DNA of 64,000 bases from contig JAKQEK010000378.1 of the NCBI GenBank assembly GCA_029558535.1, positions 62,001 through 126,000 on the forward strand. The letters run 5' to 3'. Of this stretch, positions 35,429 through 43,816 are shown one piece after another (the first letter of the stretch is position 1; the number at the start of each line of letters is the position of its first letter). The position numbers and the translations under genes were made by a program. The notes beneath the pieces are model-generated. The model made no database searches, was not told the origin of the DNA, and saw only the letters and a list, made by a program, of their open reading frames with translations. The stretch comes from Bacteroidota bacterium. Its GTDB lineage: Bacteria; Bacteroidota; Bacteroidia; Bacteroidales; ML635J-15.

Positions 35429-38400
35429 TTATGCCCACATAACAAGTCCCGAATCGTGTTGATAAGGTAACATCTCATTATGTGCAAAGATTCTTATTGC
35501 ATAATTGTAAAATCCGGGCTTTTTAGGCGCTCCGGTAATTACAAATTTTGCAATTTTATTCCTAACACTGACGAGTTCTGCAGTATATTTCTCATAAATT
35601 TTAGTCGAGCCATTTGCAATAGCACTAGTGATAATTATTTCAACCCCTATATCTTCGGCTTTTATATCACTAAGATTAATTTCAACCTCGCCTGTAAATG
35701 TCTCGTTAAGATTCATAGGATTTTTCTCATAATCCGGGAATTTAGCACTTACAATTTTTAAATTACTCCATGAACGTTTGATAGTGTTTTTCCAATCTGC
35801 TATTTTAATAGCCAACTCATAATCATTCTTTCTTATTTCTTCGGAACGTAAATACAATTTATTATAATATCTGTCAATATAATCATCTATCATCCTTTTT
35901 GTAGTAAACTGCGGAGCGACATCAGCAATAGAGTTCTTAATAAACTTAATCCAGTCGTGAGGCGTTCCATTTTCATCTCGTTTATAAAATAGAGGAACTA
36001 TCTCATTTTCGAGCATATTATAAATCATTTGTGTATCAAGCTCGTTTTGTAATTCCTGATTTTGATAAGTTCTTTCGGCGGGTAGTGCCCATCCGGCATT
36101 TTCCCGATAACCTTCAACCCACCAACCATCTAAAACACTAAAATGCAAAGCCCCGTTCATTACGGCCTTCATCCCACTTGTTCCTGAAGCTTCTTGTGGG
36201 CGAGTAGGAGTATTAAGCCATATATCAACTCCCTGAACCATTTTCTTTGCAAGACGAATGTCGTAATTTTCTATAAAAATAATTTTCCCTAAAAATGCTG
36301 GTAATTTAGAAATACCGACTATCTTCTTTATCAAATCCTGTCCTGCTTTATCGTTTGGATGAGCTTTGCCAGCGAATAAAATTTGTACAGGCATATCTTT
36401 ATTATTTAATATCCTGGAAAGTCTGTCAAGATTTCTCAATAAAAGATCACCTCTTTTATAAGTAGCAAACCTACGCGCAAAACCTATTGTAAGAACATTT
36501 TCGTTTATGTTTTCAAGAATATCAACAAGATTTTTGGGATCTTCGTACCTCCTGATAACATTTTTACGTACTCTCTCTTTTACATCAGAAATAAGTTTCG
36601 CTCTTTGTTTCTGTCGAATTCCCCAAATTGTTTCATCACTAACATTGTGTATAATGTTCCAATATGATTTGTTCGACAAATCCTTAAGAAATTCTGTTCC
36701 AAATGTTTTTTCATACAGCAATTTCCATTCTTTTGCTGTCCATGTCTGATAATGTACTCCGTTTGTTACATATCCCACATGATTTTCTTCTGCAAAATAT
36801 CCTTTCCACAAATCAACAAACATATCCTGCGAGACTTTACCATGAAGCATTGAAACACCGTTAACCTCCTGTGACACATTTGCTGCAAGAAAACTCATTG
36901 AGAATTTATCCTCGGGTTTAAGTTTCCCCAAACTCATCAATTCCTCCCACGAGATTTTAAGCCTCTCGGGATAATGTGACATATAAACACGCATCATATC
37001 TTCGTCAAAAAGATCGTGTCCGGCAGGTACCGGGGTGTGGGTTGTAAAAAGTGTAGATGCTCTAATTATTTCGAGAGCTTCATCAAATTTAAGATTACGC
37101 TTTGTTCTTAATATCCTTAATCTTTCCAGTCCTATAAATGCTGCGTGACCTTCATTACAATGATAAATATTTGGTCTTATTTCCAAAGCTTGTAATGCTC
37201 TAATCCCTCCTATACCAAGAATCATTTCTTGTTTTAATCTAAATTCTATATCCCCACCATAAAGTTGTGATGTAATGTATTTATCCTGCTCCTGGTTTTC
37301 ATCAACATCGGTATCCAGCAAGTACAAGTCTATGCGTCCCACATTTACTTTCCATATTTTTGCATAAACATTACGCCCCGGAAAGTGTACCATTATTTTT
37401 AATTGTGCTCCACTTTCATCTCTTACCGGTAAAATAGGCATTTTATCAAAATTTTGAGCAATATATTCTGCATTTTGTTCTCCTAACGAAGTAATCTTTT
37501 GCTTAAAATATCCGAAACGATACAATAACCCAATTCCAACTATGTCGGTATTAGTATCACTCGCTTCTTTAAGATAATCTCCCGCTAATATTCCTAAGCC
37601 TCCTGAAAATATTTTAATATTATCGCTAAATCCATACTCCATACTAAAATAAGCAACTTTTGGGGGCATTTTATTTTCACCTTCTTTCATATAGGCAGAA
37701 AATTCCTCACAAACAGAATCGTACATTTCAGTAAACACATTGTCCGATTCAAGTTCTATCATTCTTTCCAGAGAAATGTCTTCGAGAAATGTAACCGGAT
37801 TGTATGAATTCTCCCGCCATTGTTTTGGATCAATGTATTTGAACATTTGACTTGCCTTATAATTCCAAGTCCACCAAAGGTTTATTGATAATTCTATAAG
37901 TTTTTCAAATCTTTTCGGCATAGTTGTTTGCACTTCAATCTTACGCCAAAGAGGAGATTGAATTTCAACATTTAAAACTTCTGTGGTTGGTCTCGCTTGT
38001 GGCTTATTTGCAATTAAATCTTCGCGTCCTTCAATTTTGCTTAAAGCAATTGTATATGCCTTTTTATACTCTTCAATTAAATTTGACCATAAAGCATTTT
38101 CAGAAGCCTTAAACGCTGCTACTGACAATGCTTCCCTATCTGATTCTGTGAGATTTAAAAATTCAAGAATGTATTTCGCTGCATTTTCAACAACTTCATT
38201 AGAATTTTCTTCATCTCTTGCTATGACTTCAACGCATTTATCGTTAACATCCAGAACTGACTTCATCCATTTTCCGAAACCGGCAAGATTTGTTGTTATT
38301 GTGGGTATCCCAAAAGCAACTGATTCTAAAGGAGTATATCCCCAAGGTTCGTAATACGAAATAAAAGCCGTTAAATCTATTCCCGGTAATAAATCATAGT

Positions 38401-39664
38401 ATGATAAATTAAAAATACCGTCATTACCATTCAAATAAGATGGGACGAATAGAATTTTAACTTTATCTTCCGGTCTATTAAAAAGTCCGTTGGCTTTTAT
38501 TCTGCTTAAAATTGGATCGTATTCAGAATCATGCAGATTGTGAGTAAGAAAATTATTCTCAATATGTCTCTCTCCATCTAAATTCTCAAGAACATTCAAT
38601 AAAGGTCTTGACGGACCGTAATTGTTACCCGGTACTAAAATATATGCCAGGACTTCTTGCTTTATCTCTTGTTTATTTAATTCTCCTAAAGCATCTATAA
38701 ATAAATCAAACCCTTTATTGTAGAACTCATATCTACCTGAAGTTGATATAATTACAGGTTCTTTAGAATAGGAATAATTACAAAGAATTTCAGCAATTTT
38801 AATGAACTTTTCTCGTGCTATCGTTCTTTTGTCTTTATATTCTGTTGTTTTAGGAACAAAATTGTTTTCAAAACCATTAGGGGTTACTACATCTACTTCC
38901 TTTTTTAAAAATTGAGAACATTCTGCAGCAGTAATACTACTTACAGTGGTAAAGACATCAGCATTTTGAGCACTTAATTTCTCAAGGCTTTGTTTTGATG
39001 ATATATTTAATTCACGTGCAATTAGGTCACCATTATACTGGCTTAGATTTTTATATAATGGCAATCTGTTTCCTGCAATACTGCGACCCACTGTAGTAGC
39101 ATGTGTTGTAAATACTGTAGCAACATGAGGCATTTGTTTTTTTAGATAAAGAATTCCTGTCCCAGTCATCCACTCATGAAAATGAGCAATAACTTTATCG
39201 TGAACAAATAAATTAAAATTTACAAAACTCTCTATTACTTTTGCAGCAGCATAACCGAATAGTGCAGGTTCAATATAATCCCACTGTCCGGCTAATGAAT
39301 CGAGTTTATATTCTTCCCAAAAACTAAAAAGAATTGCATCTTTCTGACTAATATAGTTCGAAAAATCTATAAGTAATACTTTGGGGGTTCCTTGAATATT
39401 CCATCTACCTGTACGAATTCGTATCCCTTCTGTCTCAGTTTTTCTGTGCCAGTCCGAAAAAAGTGAGTTATCTTCAACAAATTCAGGATGATCTGTTGAC
39501 TCTCGCCATGTGTCAGGACCAATCAAAATTAGCTCTTTACAGTTTTTTGCTAATTCAATTGACTTAGTGGATATCACTGTGTGTATTCCACCAACTTTAT
39601 TGCATACTTCCCAACTAACTTCAAAAACATAATCAGGTCTTACAATTTTACTAATATCGTACAT
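35429..39664 (-). CDS. Glycogen synthase (GT3-like)/alpha-glucan phosphorylase (GT35) fusion
   Basis: 1411 residues. Residues 1 to about 550 resemble eukaryote-type GT3 glycogen synthase: FEVSWEVCNKVGGIHTVIST at the N-terminus and the E-x7-E motif EPWGYTPLE at 439-447. From about 565 to the end is an alpha-glucan phosphorylase: a leading DUF3417-like segment (NLWWTWNYKAS), AYFSMEYGFSDN, FSGGLGILAGDYLKEASD, and the PLP site GTSGMKAVMNG with Lys1166. One half extends alpha-1,4-glucan from a nucleotide sugar, the other cleaves it with phosphate to glucose-1-phosphate. Both active-site signatures look intact. I believe such fusions occur in other Bacteroidales. It is separated from the rest of the glycogen genes by a plus-strand rSAM/lipoprotein unit. 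Confidence 0.92.
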   Translation of the reverse strand: MYDISKIVRPDYVFEVSWEVCNKVGGIHTVISTKSIELAKNCKELILIGPDTWRESTDHPEFVEDNSLFSDWHRKTETEGIRIRTGRWNIQGTPKVLLIDFSNYISQKDAILFSFWEEYKLDSLAGQWDYIEPALFGYAAAKVIESFVNFNLFVHDKVIAHFHEWMTGTGILYLKKQMPHVATVFTTHATTVGRSIAGNRLPLYKNLSQYNGDLIARELNISSKQSLEKLSAQNADVFTTVSSITAAECSQFLKKEVDVVTPNGFENNFVPKTTEYKDKRTIAREKFIKIAEILCNYSYSKEPVIISTSGRYEFYNKGFDLFIDALGELNKQEIKQEVLAYILVPGNNYGPSRPLLNVLENLDGERHIENNFLTHNLHDSEYDPILSRIKANGLFNRPEDKVKILFVPSYLNGNDGIFNLSYYDLLPGIDLTAFISYYEPWGYTPLESVAFGIPTITTNLAGFGKWMKSVLDVNDKCVEVIARDEENSNEVVENAAKYILEFLNLTESDREALSVAAFKASENALWSNLIEEYKKAYTIALSKIEGREDLIANKPQARPTTEVLNVEIQSPLWRKIEVQTTMPKRFEKLIELSINLWWTWNYKASQMFKYIDPKQWRENSYNPVTFLEDISLERMIELESDNVFTEMYDSVCEEFSAYMKEGENKMPPKVAYFSMEYGFSDNIKIFSGGLGILAGDYLKEASDTNTDIVGIGLLYRFGYFKQKITSLGEQNAEYIAQNFDKMPILPVRDESGAQLKIMVHFPGRNVYAKIWKVNVGRIDLYLLDTDVDENQEQDKYITSQLYGGDIEFRLKQEMILGIGGIRALQALEIRPNIYHCNEGHAAFIGLERLRILRTKRNLKFDEALEIIRASTLFTTHTPVPAGHDLFDEDMMRVYMSHYPERLKISWEELMSLGKLKPEDKFSMSFLAANVSQEVNGVSMLHGKVSQDMFVDLWKGYFAEENHVGYVTNGVHYQTWTAKEWKLLYEKTFGTEFLKDLSNKSYWNIIHNVSDETIWGIRQKQRAKLISDVKERVRKNVIRRYEDPKNLVDILENINENVLTIGFARRFATYKRGDLLLRNLDRLSRILNNKDMPVQILFAGKAHPNDKAGQDLIKKIVGISKLPAFLGKIIFIENYDIRLAKKMVQGVDIWLNTPTRPQEASGTSGMKAVMNGALHFSVLDGWWVEGYRENAGWALPAERTYQNQELQNELDTQMIYNMLENEIVPLFYKRDENGTPHDWIKFIKNSIADVAPQFTTKRMIDDYIDRYYNKLYLRSEEIRKNDYELAIKIADWKNTIKRSWSNLKIVSAKFPDYEKNPMNLNETFTGEVEINLSDIKAEDIGVEIIITSAIANGSTKIYEKYTAELVSVRNKIAKFVITGAPKKPGFYNYAIRIFAHNEMLPYQHDSGLVMWA

Positions 39665-39712
39665 TTTTATATAGTTTTATATGATTATTTTTCGTCTAAT
39701 TAATATTAAAAA

Positions 39713-39720
39713 CAAAAATA
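39713..39720 (-). promoter_or_regulatory. -7 element of the GT3-GT35 fusion gene
   Basis: TATTTTTG on the minus strand, 48 bp upstream of the ATG at 39664. Confidence 0.6.
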
Positions 39721-39875
39721 ATAAAATATAATTAAATCTTCTCCTAAGTTATGTTACCGTTTTATTATCATTTACACCTTTAATATTAATCATTGGCTAA
39801 AGTAAAATATAAATATTTGATTTTAAAAACTGTTCGTATTGTTTTTTTCAATAATTTTACACAGTTAATTTTTAT

Positions 39876-40121
39876 ATGATGAAAAAAGTTAAAGTCTATT
39901 TTTGGCTAAAAGCAGCAGGTTTGCTCTCCGCATTGATTGTTTTATTGATTGGAACAAATGCTTGTCGCGACAGAAGGCATGTTACAAAATATGGGCCTCC
40001 ACCTACTGATTATGATTACGATCAAACAATTACAAAATATGGTGTACCTGTAGATTATGAGGAGATTAATTTTATTGAAGAAGATACAACAAAAGTTAAC
40101 GTAGAACCTGAATTGCACTAA
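39876..40121 (+). CDS. Small lipoprotein of an rSAM/lipoprotein system (putative rSAM substrate)
   Basis: 81 residues (a second ATG at 39879 is equally possible). A hydrophobic signal (about 11-29) ends in a lipobox, IGTNAC, with Cys30. The short mature part contains a near-repeat with a 16-residue period: TKYGPPPTDYD (37-47) and TKYGVPVDYEE (53-63). The rest is acidic. The radical SAM/SPASM gene begins 64 bp downstream on the same strand. A Bacteroidota family of rSAM-associated small lipoproteins with a (K/E)YG-P motif is known by name, but its modification and role are, as far as I know, not established. It is inferred to be the substrate; it would sit in the outer or inner membrane facing the periplasm. 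Confidence 0.85.
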   Translation: MMKKVKVYFWLKAAGLLSALIVLLIGTNACRDRRHVTKYGPPPTDYDYDQTITKYGVPVDYEEINFIEEDTTKVNVEPELH

Positions 40122-40185
40122 AATTAAAACTATTATCAAGTTTTCCATTCCACTAATTAACCTTGTCTAACAAGTATTCTGTTCA

Positions 40186-41247
40186 ATGCAAAAAAAAATT
40201 GCTCAAAAACTTCACAATCAATACATTAAAGCTCAATCAAAGCTTCACAAATTAAACTACTTCTTTTGGGAATGTACGTCAAACTGTAATCTTTCGTGTC
40301 TTCATTGCGGAAGTGACTGCAAGGTGATTCCTGATATTAAGGATATGCCAGTAGAAGATTTTATTGGTATAGCAAAACAAGTAGCCAAAAAATATAACCC
40401 TAACGAAGTAATGATAGTATTAACGGGAGGAGAGCCTCTAATGAGAAAAGACCTCCCCGAATTTGGCAAGAAAATTACAGCTCTGGGTTTTCCCTGGGGT
40501 ATGGTTAGCAATGGCTATTTGTGGACACCTGAGTTGTTTCGCACATTAAGAAATAGTGGTCTTCGATCGGCAACTATAAGTTTAGATGGTCTGGAGGCTA
40601 ATCACGACTGGCTAAGAGGGAAAACCGGGTCTTTTCAAAGAGCGATAAATGCAATTAGTTTACTAACCTCTGAGAAAGGAATGGTTTATGATGTCGTTAC
40701 TTGTGTCAATCAAAGAAACATTACAGAATTGGACAACATCAAAGATTTGCTTATAAAAACAGGAGTAAAAAAATGGAGGCTTTTTGTAATAGATCCTATT
40801 GGAAGGGCAGCATCTAATCCCGAATTACTACTGGACTCAAAGCAATTTAAATACGTTTTGGACTTTATTGTAGAAAACCGAAATGGTAAAGAAATTTCGA
40901 CAAGTTACGGTTGCGATGGATATTTAGATGATTATGAAACGAAAATCAGAGATGGATTCTTCTTCTGCAGAGCCGGTGTTCATGTTGCATCTATTTTGTC
41001 AAATGGTGACATTTGTGCATGTCCGAATATTAACAGAGGCTTTGTTCAAGGTAATATATATAATGATAATTTTCTCGATATTTGGGAGAATAAATTTATA
41101 GAATTCAGAAACCGAAGTGTTTTCAAAACAGGCATTTGCAAAGATTGTAAAGAATGGAGTAATTGCCGAAGCGATGGCATGCATTTACACGAACCTGGAA
41201 ATGAAAGTCCATTAATCTGTTATAATAAACTTCTCAGAGGAAATTGA
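40186..41247 (+). CDS. Radical SAM/SPASM enzyme, rSAM/lipoprotein system
   Basis: 353 residues. The radical SAM cluster motif CNLSCLHC has Cys34, Cys38 and Cys41. TGGEPLMRKDL and the DGLEANHDWLRG segment follow the normal core order. The C-terminal SPASM-like region has many cysteines: FFCRAGVHVASI, GDICACPNINRG, then C-x2-C and CRSD ending near LICYN, enough for auxiliary Fe-S clusters, as in peptide-modifying enzymes. There is no signal peptide, so it works in the cytoplasm. The partner is probably the lipoprotein encoded 64 bp upstream, with its twin TKYG-P motif as possible target. Chemistry unknown. The pair is inserted between two blocks of glycogen genes on the opposite strand. Confidence 0.93.
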   Translation: MQKKIAQKLHNQYIKAQSKLHKLNYFFWECTSNCNLSCLHCGSDCKVIPDIKDMPVEDFIGIAKQVAKKYNPNEVMIVLTGGEPLMRKDLPEFGKKITALGFPWGMVSNGYLWTPELFRTLRNSGLRSATISLDGLEANHDWLRGKTGSFQRAINAISLLTSEKGMVYDVVTCVNQRNITELDNIKDLLIKTGVKKWRLFVIDPIGRAASNPELLLDSKQFKYVLDFIVENRNGKEISTSYGCDGYLDDYETKIRDGFFFCRAGVHVASILSNGDICACPNINRGFVQGNIYNDNFLDIWENKFIEFRNRSVFKTGICKDCKEWSNCRSDGMHLHEPGNESPLICYNKLLRGN

Positions 41248-41251
41248 AAAA

Positions 41252-42433
41252 TTATTTTTCAATTCTTATAATAAAATCACTAAGAATATTCATGTAGTTT
41301 ACAAAAGCTTCGTATGGAGAGTTATAAGGATTGAAGTACTTATGGACATCTCCGTCCGAAAACCATTTGGTACACATATAATAGAAGTGGTCTGAAGTCT
41401 GAAGATATAACCAATCTTTCCAAATTTCAGGATCGTTAATTTCTTTTACTCTGTCATAACATTGATACAAATTATTAAAAGCCTCATCCTGAAGTTCGTT
41501 TCCCAACCATGCTGTTAAATCTCTCTCTTCATCTGCCCACGAAATAGGATATGGAACGTGTATTGCTCCAACAGGATCAACTTTCTTAACTATTTCCGAC
41601 GGAGTATTAAATTTAAAGTTAGAGTATTTTAAAACTGCATTAGGAAAAGCCTTTAAAAATTCGAAGATACCGGTTTCTTTCCATTGATGTTCGCCAAATG
41701 TTTCATAATCCATAAATAAATTGATTATCTCATCTTTAGGATCAAGAGCGTTTAACCATGAAACAAACTTTTCGGTAGTAAGAGGGAATTCCTGCCAATC
41801 GTGATTTGAAAATCTAAATGCGATATCATCAGACAGTTTAAAATTCTTCAATAAAACTTTCAATTTCGGATTAATCGCATTACAATATAAATAATTTGGA
41901 CTTTTCCATCCCAGGACATGTTTTGCTCCTTCTGTTATCATTCCTTTATAGCCCATATCGGCAACATATTCTCCTATCCAATCTGAATAAATAAGCTCGG
42001 TATTTCTAAAGACTTTCGGTTCTACACCAAAAACTTGTTTAACTTTATCTCTGTGTAGTTTTACCTGTCTTTCAAATTCTTCTCTATTTTTTAACGCAGA
42101 CAATGAGTGAGAATATGTTTCTGATAATATTTCAACCTTACCGGTATCAACAAGTGCTCTAAAACTGTCAAGCACATCGGGAGCATACATTTCAAACTGA
42201 TCAATTGCAACACCTGAAATCGAATAAGCTATTTTAAAGTTGTTGCCATATTCGTTAATTAAATCTAAAAACGTTTTATTTGCAGGCAGATAACACTTTT
42301 CAGCAACTTTTCGCATAATGGTTTTGTTTTCAAAATCATTATAATAATAATGATCATTGCCGATATCAAAAAACTTATAACGCTTTAACCGGAAGGGCTG
42401 ATGAACCTGAAAATAAAAGCAAATCGTTCTCAT
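41252..42433 (-). CDS. Glycoside hydrolase family 57 protein (alpha-amylase/4-alpha-glucanotransferase type)
   Basis: 393 residues. It opens RTICFYFQVHQPFRLKRY, the GH57 first motif HQP. The catalytic nucleophile is in FRNTELIYSD (Glu146) and the acid/base is expected at Asp242 in FMDYETFGEHQW. ITEGAKHVLGWKSPNYLY and SWADEERDLTAWLGN are also conserved in this short GH57 group. It acts on alpha-1,4-glucans; hydrolysis, transglycosylation or branching cannot be separated. It is the last gene of a three-gene unit with the GT4 gene 21 bp upstream, and converges on the radical SAM gene with 4 bp between stops. Confidence 0.92.
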   Translation of the reverse strand: MRTICFYFQVHQPFRLKRYKFFDIGNDHYYYNDFENKTIMRKVAEKCYLPANKTFLDLINEYGNNFKIAYSISGVAIDQFEMYAPDVLDSFRALVDTGKVEILSETYSHSLSALKNREEFERQVKLHRDKVKQVFGVEPKVFRNTELIYSDWIGEYVADMGYKGMITEGAKHVLGWKSPNYLYCNAINPKLKVLLKNFKLSDDIAFRFSNHDWQEFPLTTEKFVSWLNALDPKDEIINLFMDYETFGEHQWKETGIFEFLKAFPNAVLKYSNFKFNTPSEIVKKVDPVGAIHVPYPISWADEERDLTAWLGNELQDEAFNNLYQCYDRVKEINDPEIWKDWLYLQTSDHFYYMCTKWFSDGDVHKYFNPYNSPYEAFVNYMNILSDFIIRIEK

Positions 42434-42454
42434 ATATAATGTTTTATTATAATT

Positions 42455-43744
42455 TTAAATATCTCCTAAAAGTGATTTATAAACCTCTCTGACCTTAAAT
42501 GCTGAATTTTCCCACCTCAGATTTTCTACTTCTTGTTTACCGTATTTCTTAAACATCTTTGACAATCCTTCATAATGTAAAAGGCCGTAAATAGCATCAG
42601 CCATATCGTCAACATCCCAGAAATCAACTTTAAGAGCATGCTTCAATACCTCGGCAACTCCTGATTGTTTCGAAATAATCACAGGCACATCAGACATCAT
42701 AGCTTCAAGAGGGGAAATTCCAAATGGTTCGCTAACAGATGGCATTACATAAACATCGCTCAACGAAAACATTTCGTACACCTCCTGTCCTTTCAAAAAT
42801 CCTGCAAAATGAAATTTTGTTGCTATTCCGTGCTTTGCTACACGTTTTATCATTCTGTTTAACATGTCGCCACTACCAGCCATCACAAATCGGACATTAG
42901 GGTCTTTATCAATGACTTTTTTCGCAGCCTCGATAAAATAATCAGGGCCTTTCTGAAATGTAACTCTACCTAAAAAAGTAACAGTTTTTTCTTTAAATGC
43001 TTTAGTTAGTTTAAAATCTTCCGGTAAGGTAACAGGTTCAACAGAATTATGAACTGTTACTACTTTTTCGGCAGGAATTCCATATCTTTCAATTATTATT
43101 TTCCTTGTAAGATTACTAACAGCAATAACTTTATCTGCAGCTTCCATTCCCGCCCTTTCGATATCATAAACTCCTTGATTAATATTATCTCCACTACGAT
43201 CGAATTCTGTAGCATGCATGTGCACAACCAGTGGTTTACCAGAAACCTCCTTAGCTGCTATTCCTGCCGAATAGGTCAACCAATCATGAGCATGAATAAT
43301 ATCAAAATTATTTGAGGCTGCAATATAAGAAGCTATAAGAGCATATCTGGCAACTTCTTGAAACAAGTCTTTTCCATAAGACCCTGTAAAAGTAAATTTT
43401 GTTTTAAAAACCTGCTCTCTGTATTCAGATCCTAGAAAAATCTTTTTGTCATATATTTTTGCAAATTCTTCAGGGTCCATATACGGAATAAGATTTGAAC
43501 CTACTTCTAGATATCTGAACTTATCCCAAAATTCTTCATATTGCATTCTTTTTTCTGTAATAACAACATCTCCTGCATCCTTTAGCTGAATATGTTTTAA
43601 GTCTTCATCGCCATATGTTTTAGGTACAACGAAGATAACTTCTGTGCCAAAATTTGACAAGCCTTTTGTTAACCCATAACAAGCCGTTCCCAAACCCCCG
43701 GTAATATGTGGCGGAAATTCCCACCCAAACATCAAAACTTTCAT
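42455..43744 (-). CDS. GT4 family glycosyltransferase, glycogen-associated
   Basis: 429 residues. The N-terminus MKVLMFGWEFPPHITGGLG has the acceptor-side GGLG loop of GT4/GT5 enzymes; HAHDWLTYSAGIAAK follows. The C-terminal Rossmann half has FLGRVTFQKGPDYFIEAAKK and the E-x7-E donor motif SEPFGISPLEAM. Together with a debranching enzyme upstream and GH57 downstream, the likely job is alpha-glucan elongation or formation of a maltosyl-type primer. The nucleotide-sugar donor is not predictable. Spacing (72 bp and 21 bp) indicates an operon. Confidence 0.92.
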   Translation of the reverse strand: MKVLMFGWEFPPHITGGLGTACYGLTKGLSNFGTEVIFVVPKTYGDEDLKHIQLKDAGDVVITEKRMQYEEFWDKFRYLEVGSNLIPYMDPEEFAKIYDKKIFLGSEYREQVFKTKFTFTGSYGKDLFQEVARYALIASYIAASNNFDIIHAHDWLTYSAGIAAKEVSGKPLVVHMHATEFDRSGDNINQGVYDIERAGMEAADKVIAVSNLTRKIIIERYGIPAEKVVTVHNSVEPVTLPEDFKLTKAFKEKTVTFLGRVTFQKGPDYFIEAAKKVIDKDPNVRFVMAGSGDMLNRMIKRVAKHGIATKFHFAGFLKGQEVYEMFSLSDVYVMPSVSEPFGISPLEAMMSDVPVIISKQSGVAEVLKHALKVDFWDVDDMADAIYGLLHYEGLSKMFKKYGKQEVENLRWENSAFKVREVYKSLLGDI

Positions 43745-43816
43745 TTCTTTGCCTCCCCGGAAATTAAATTTGCAATATTTTTAATAATAATTATCATTTA
43801 TTTCAATTGACTATAT

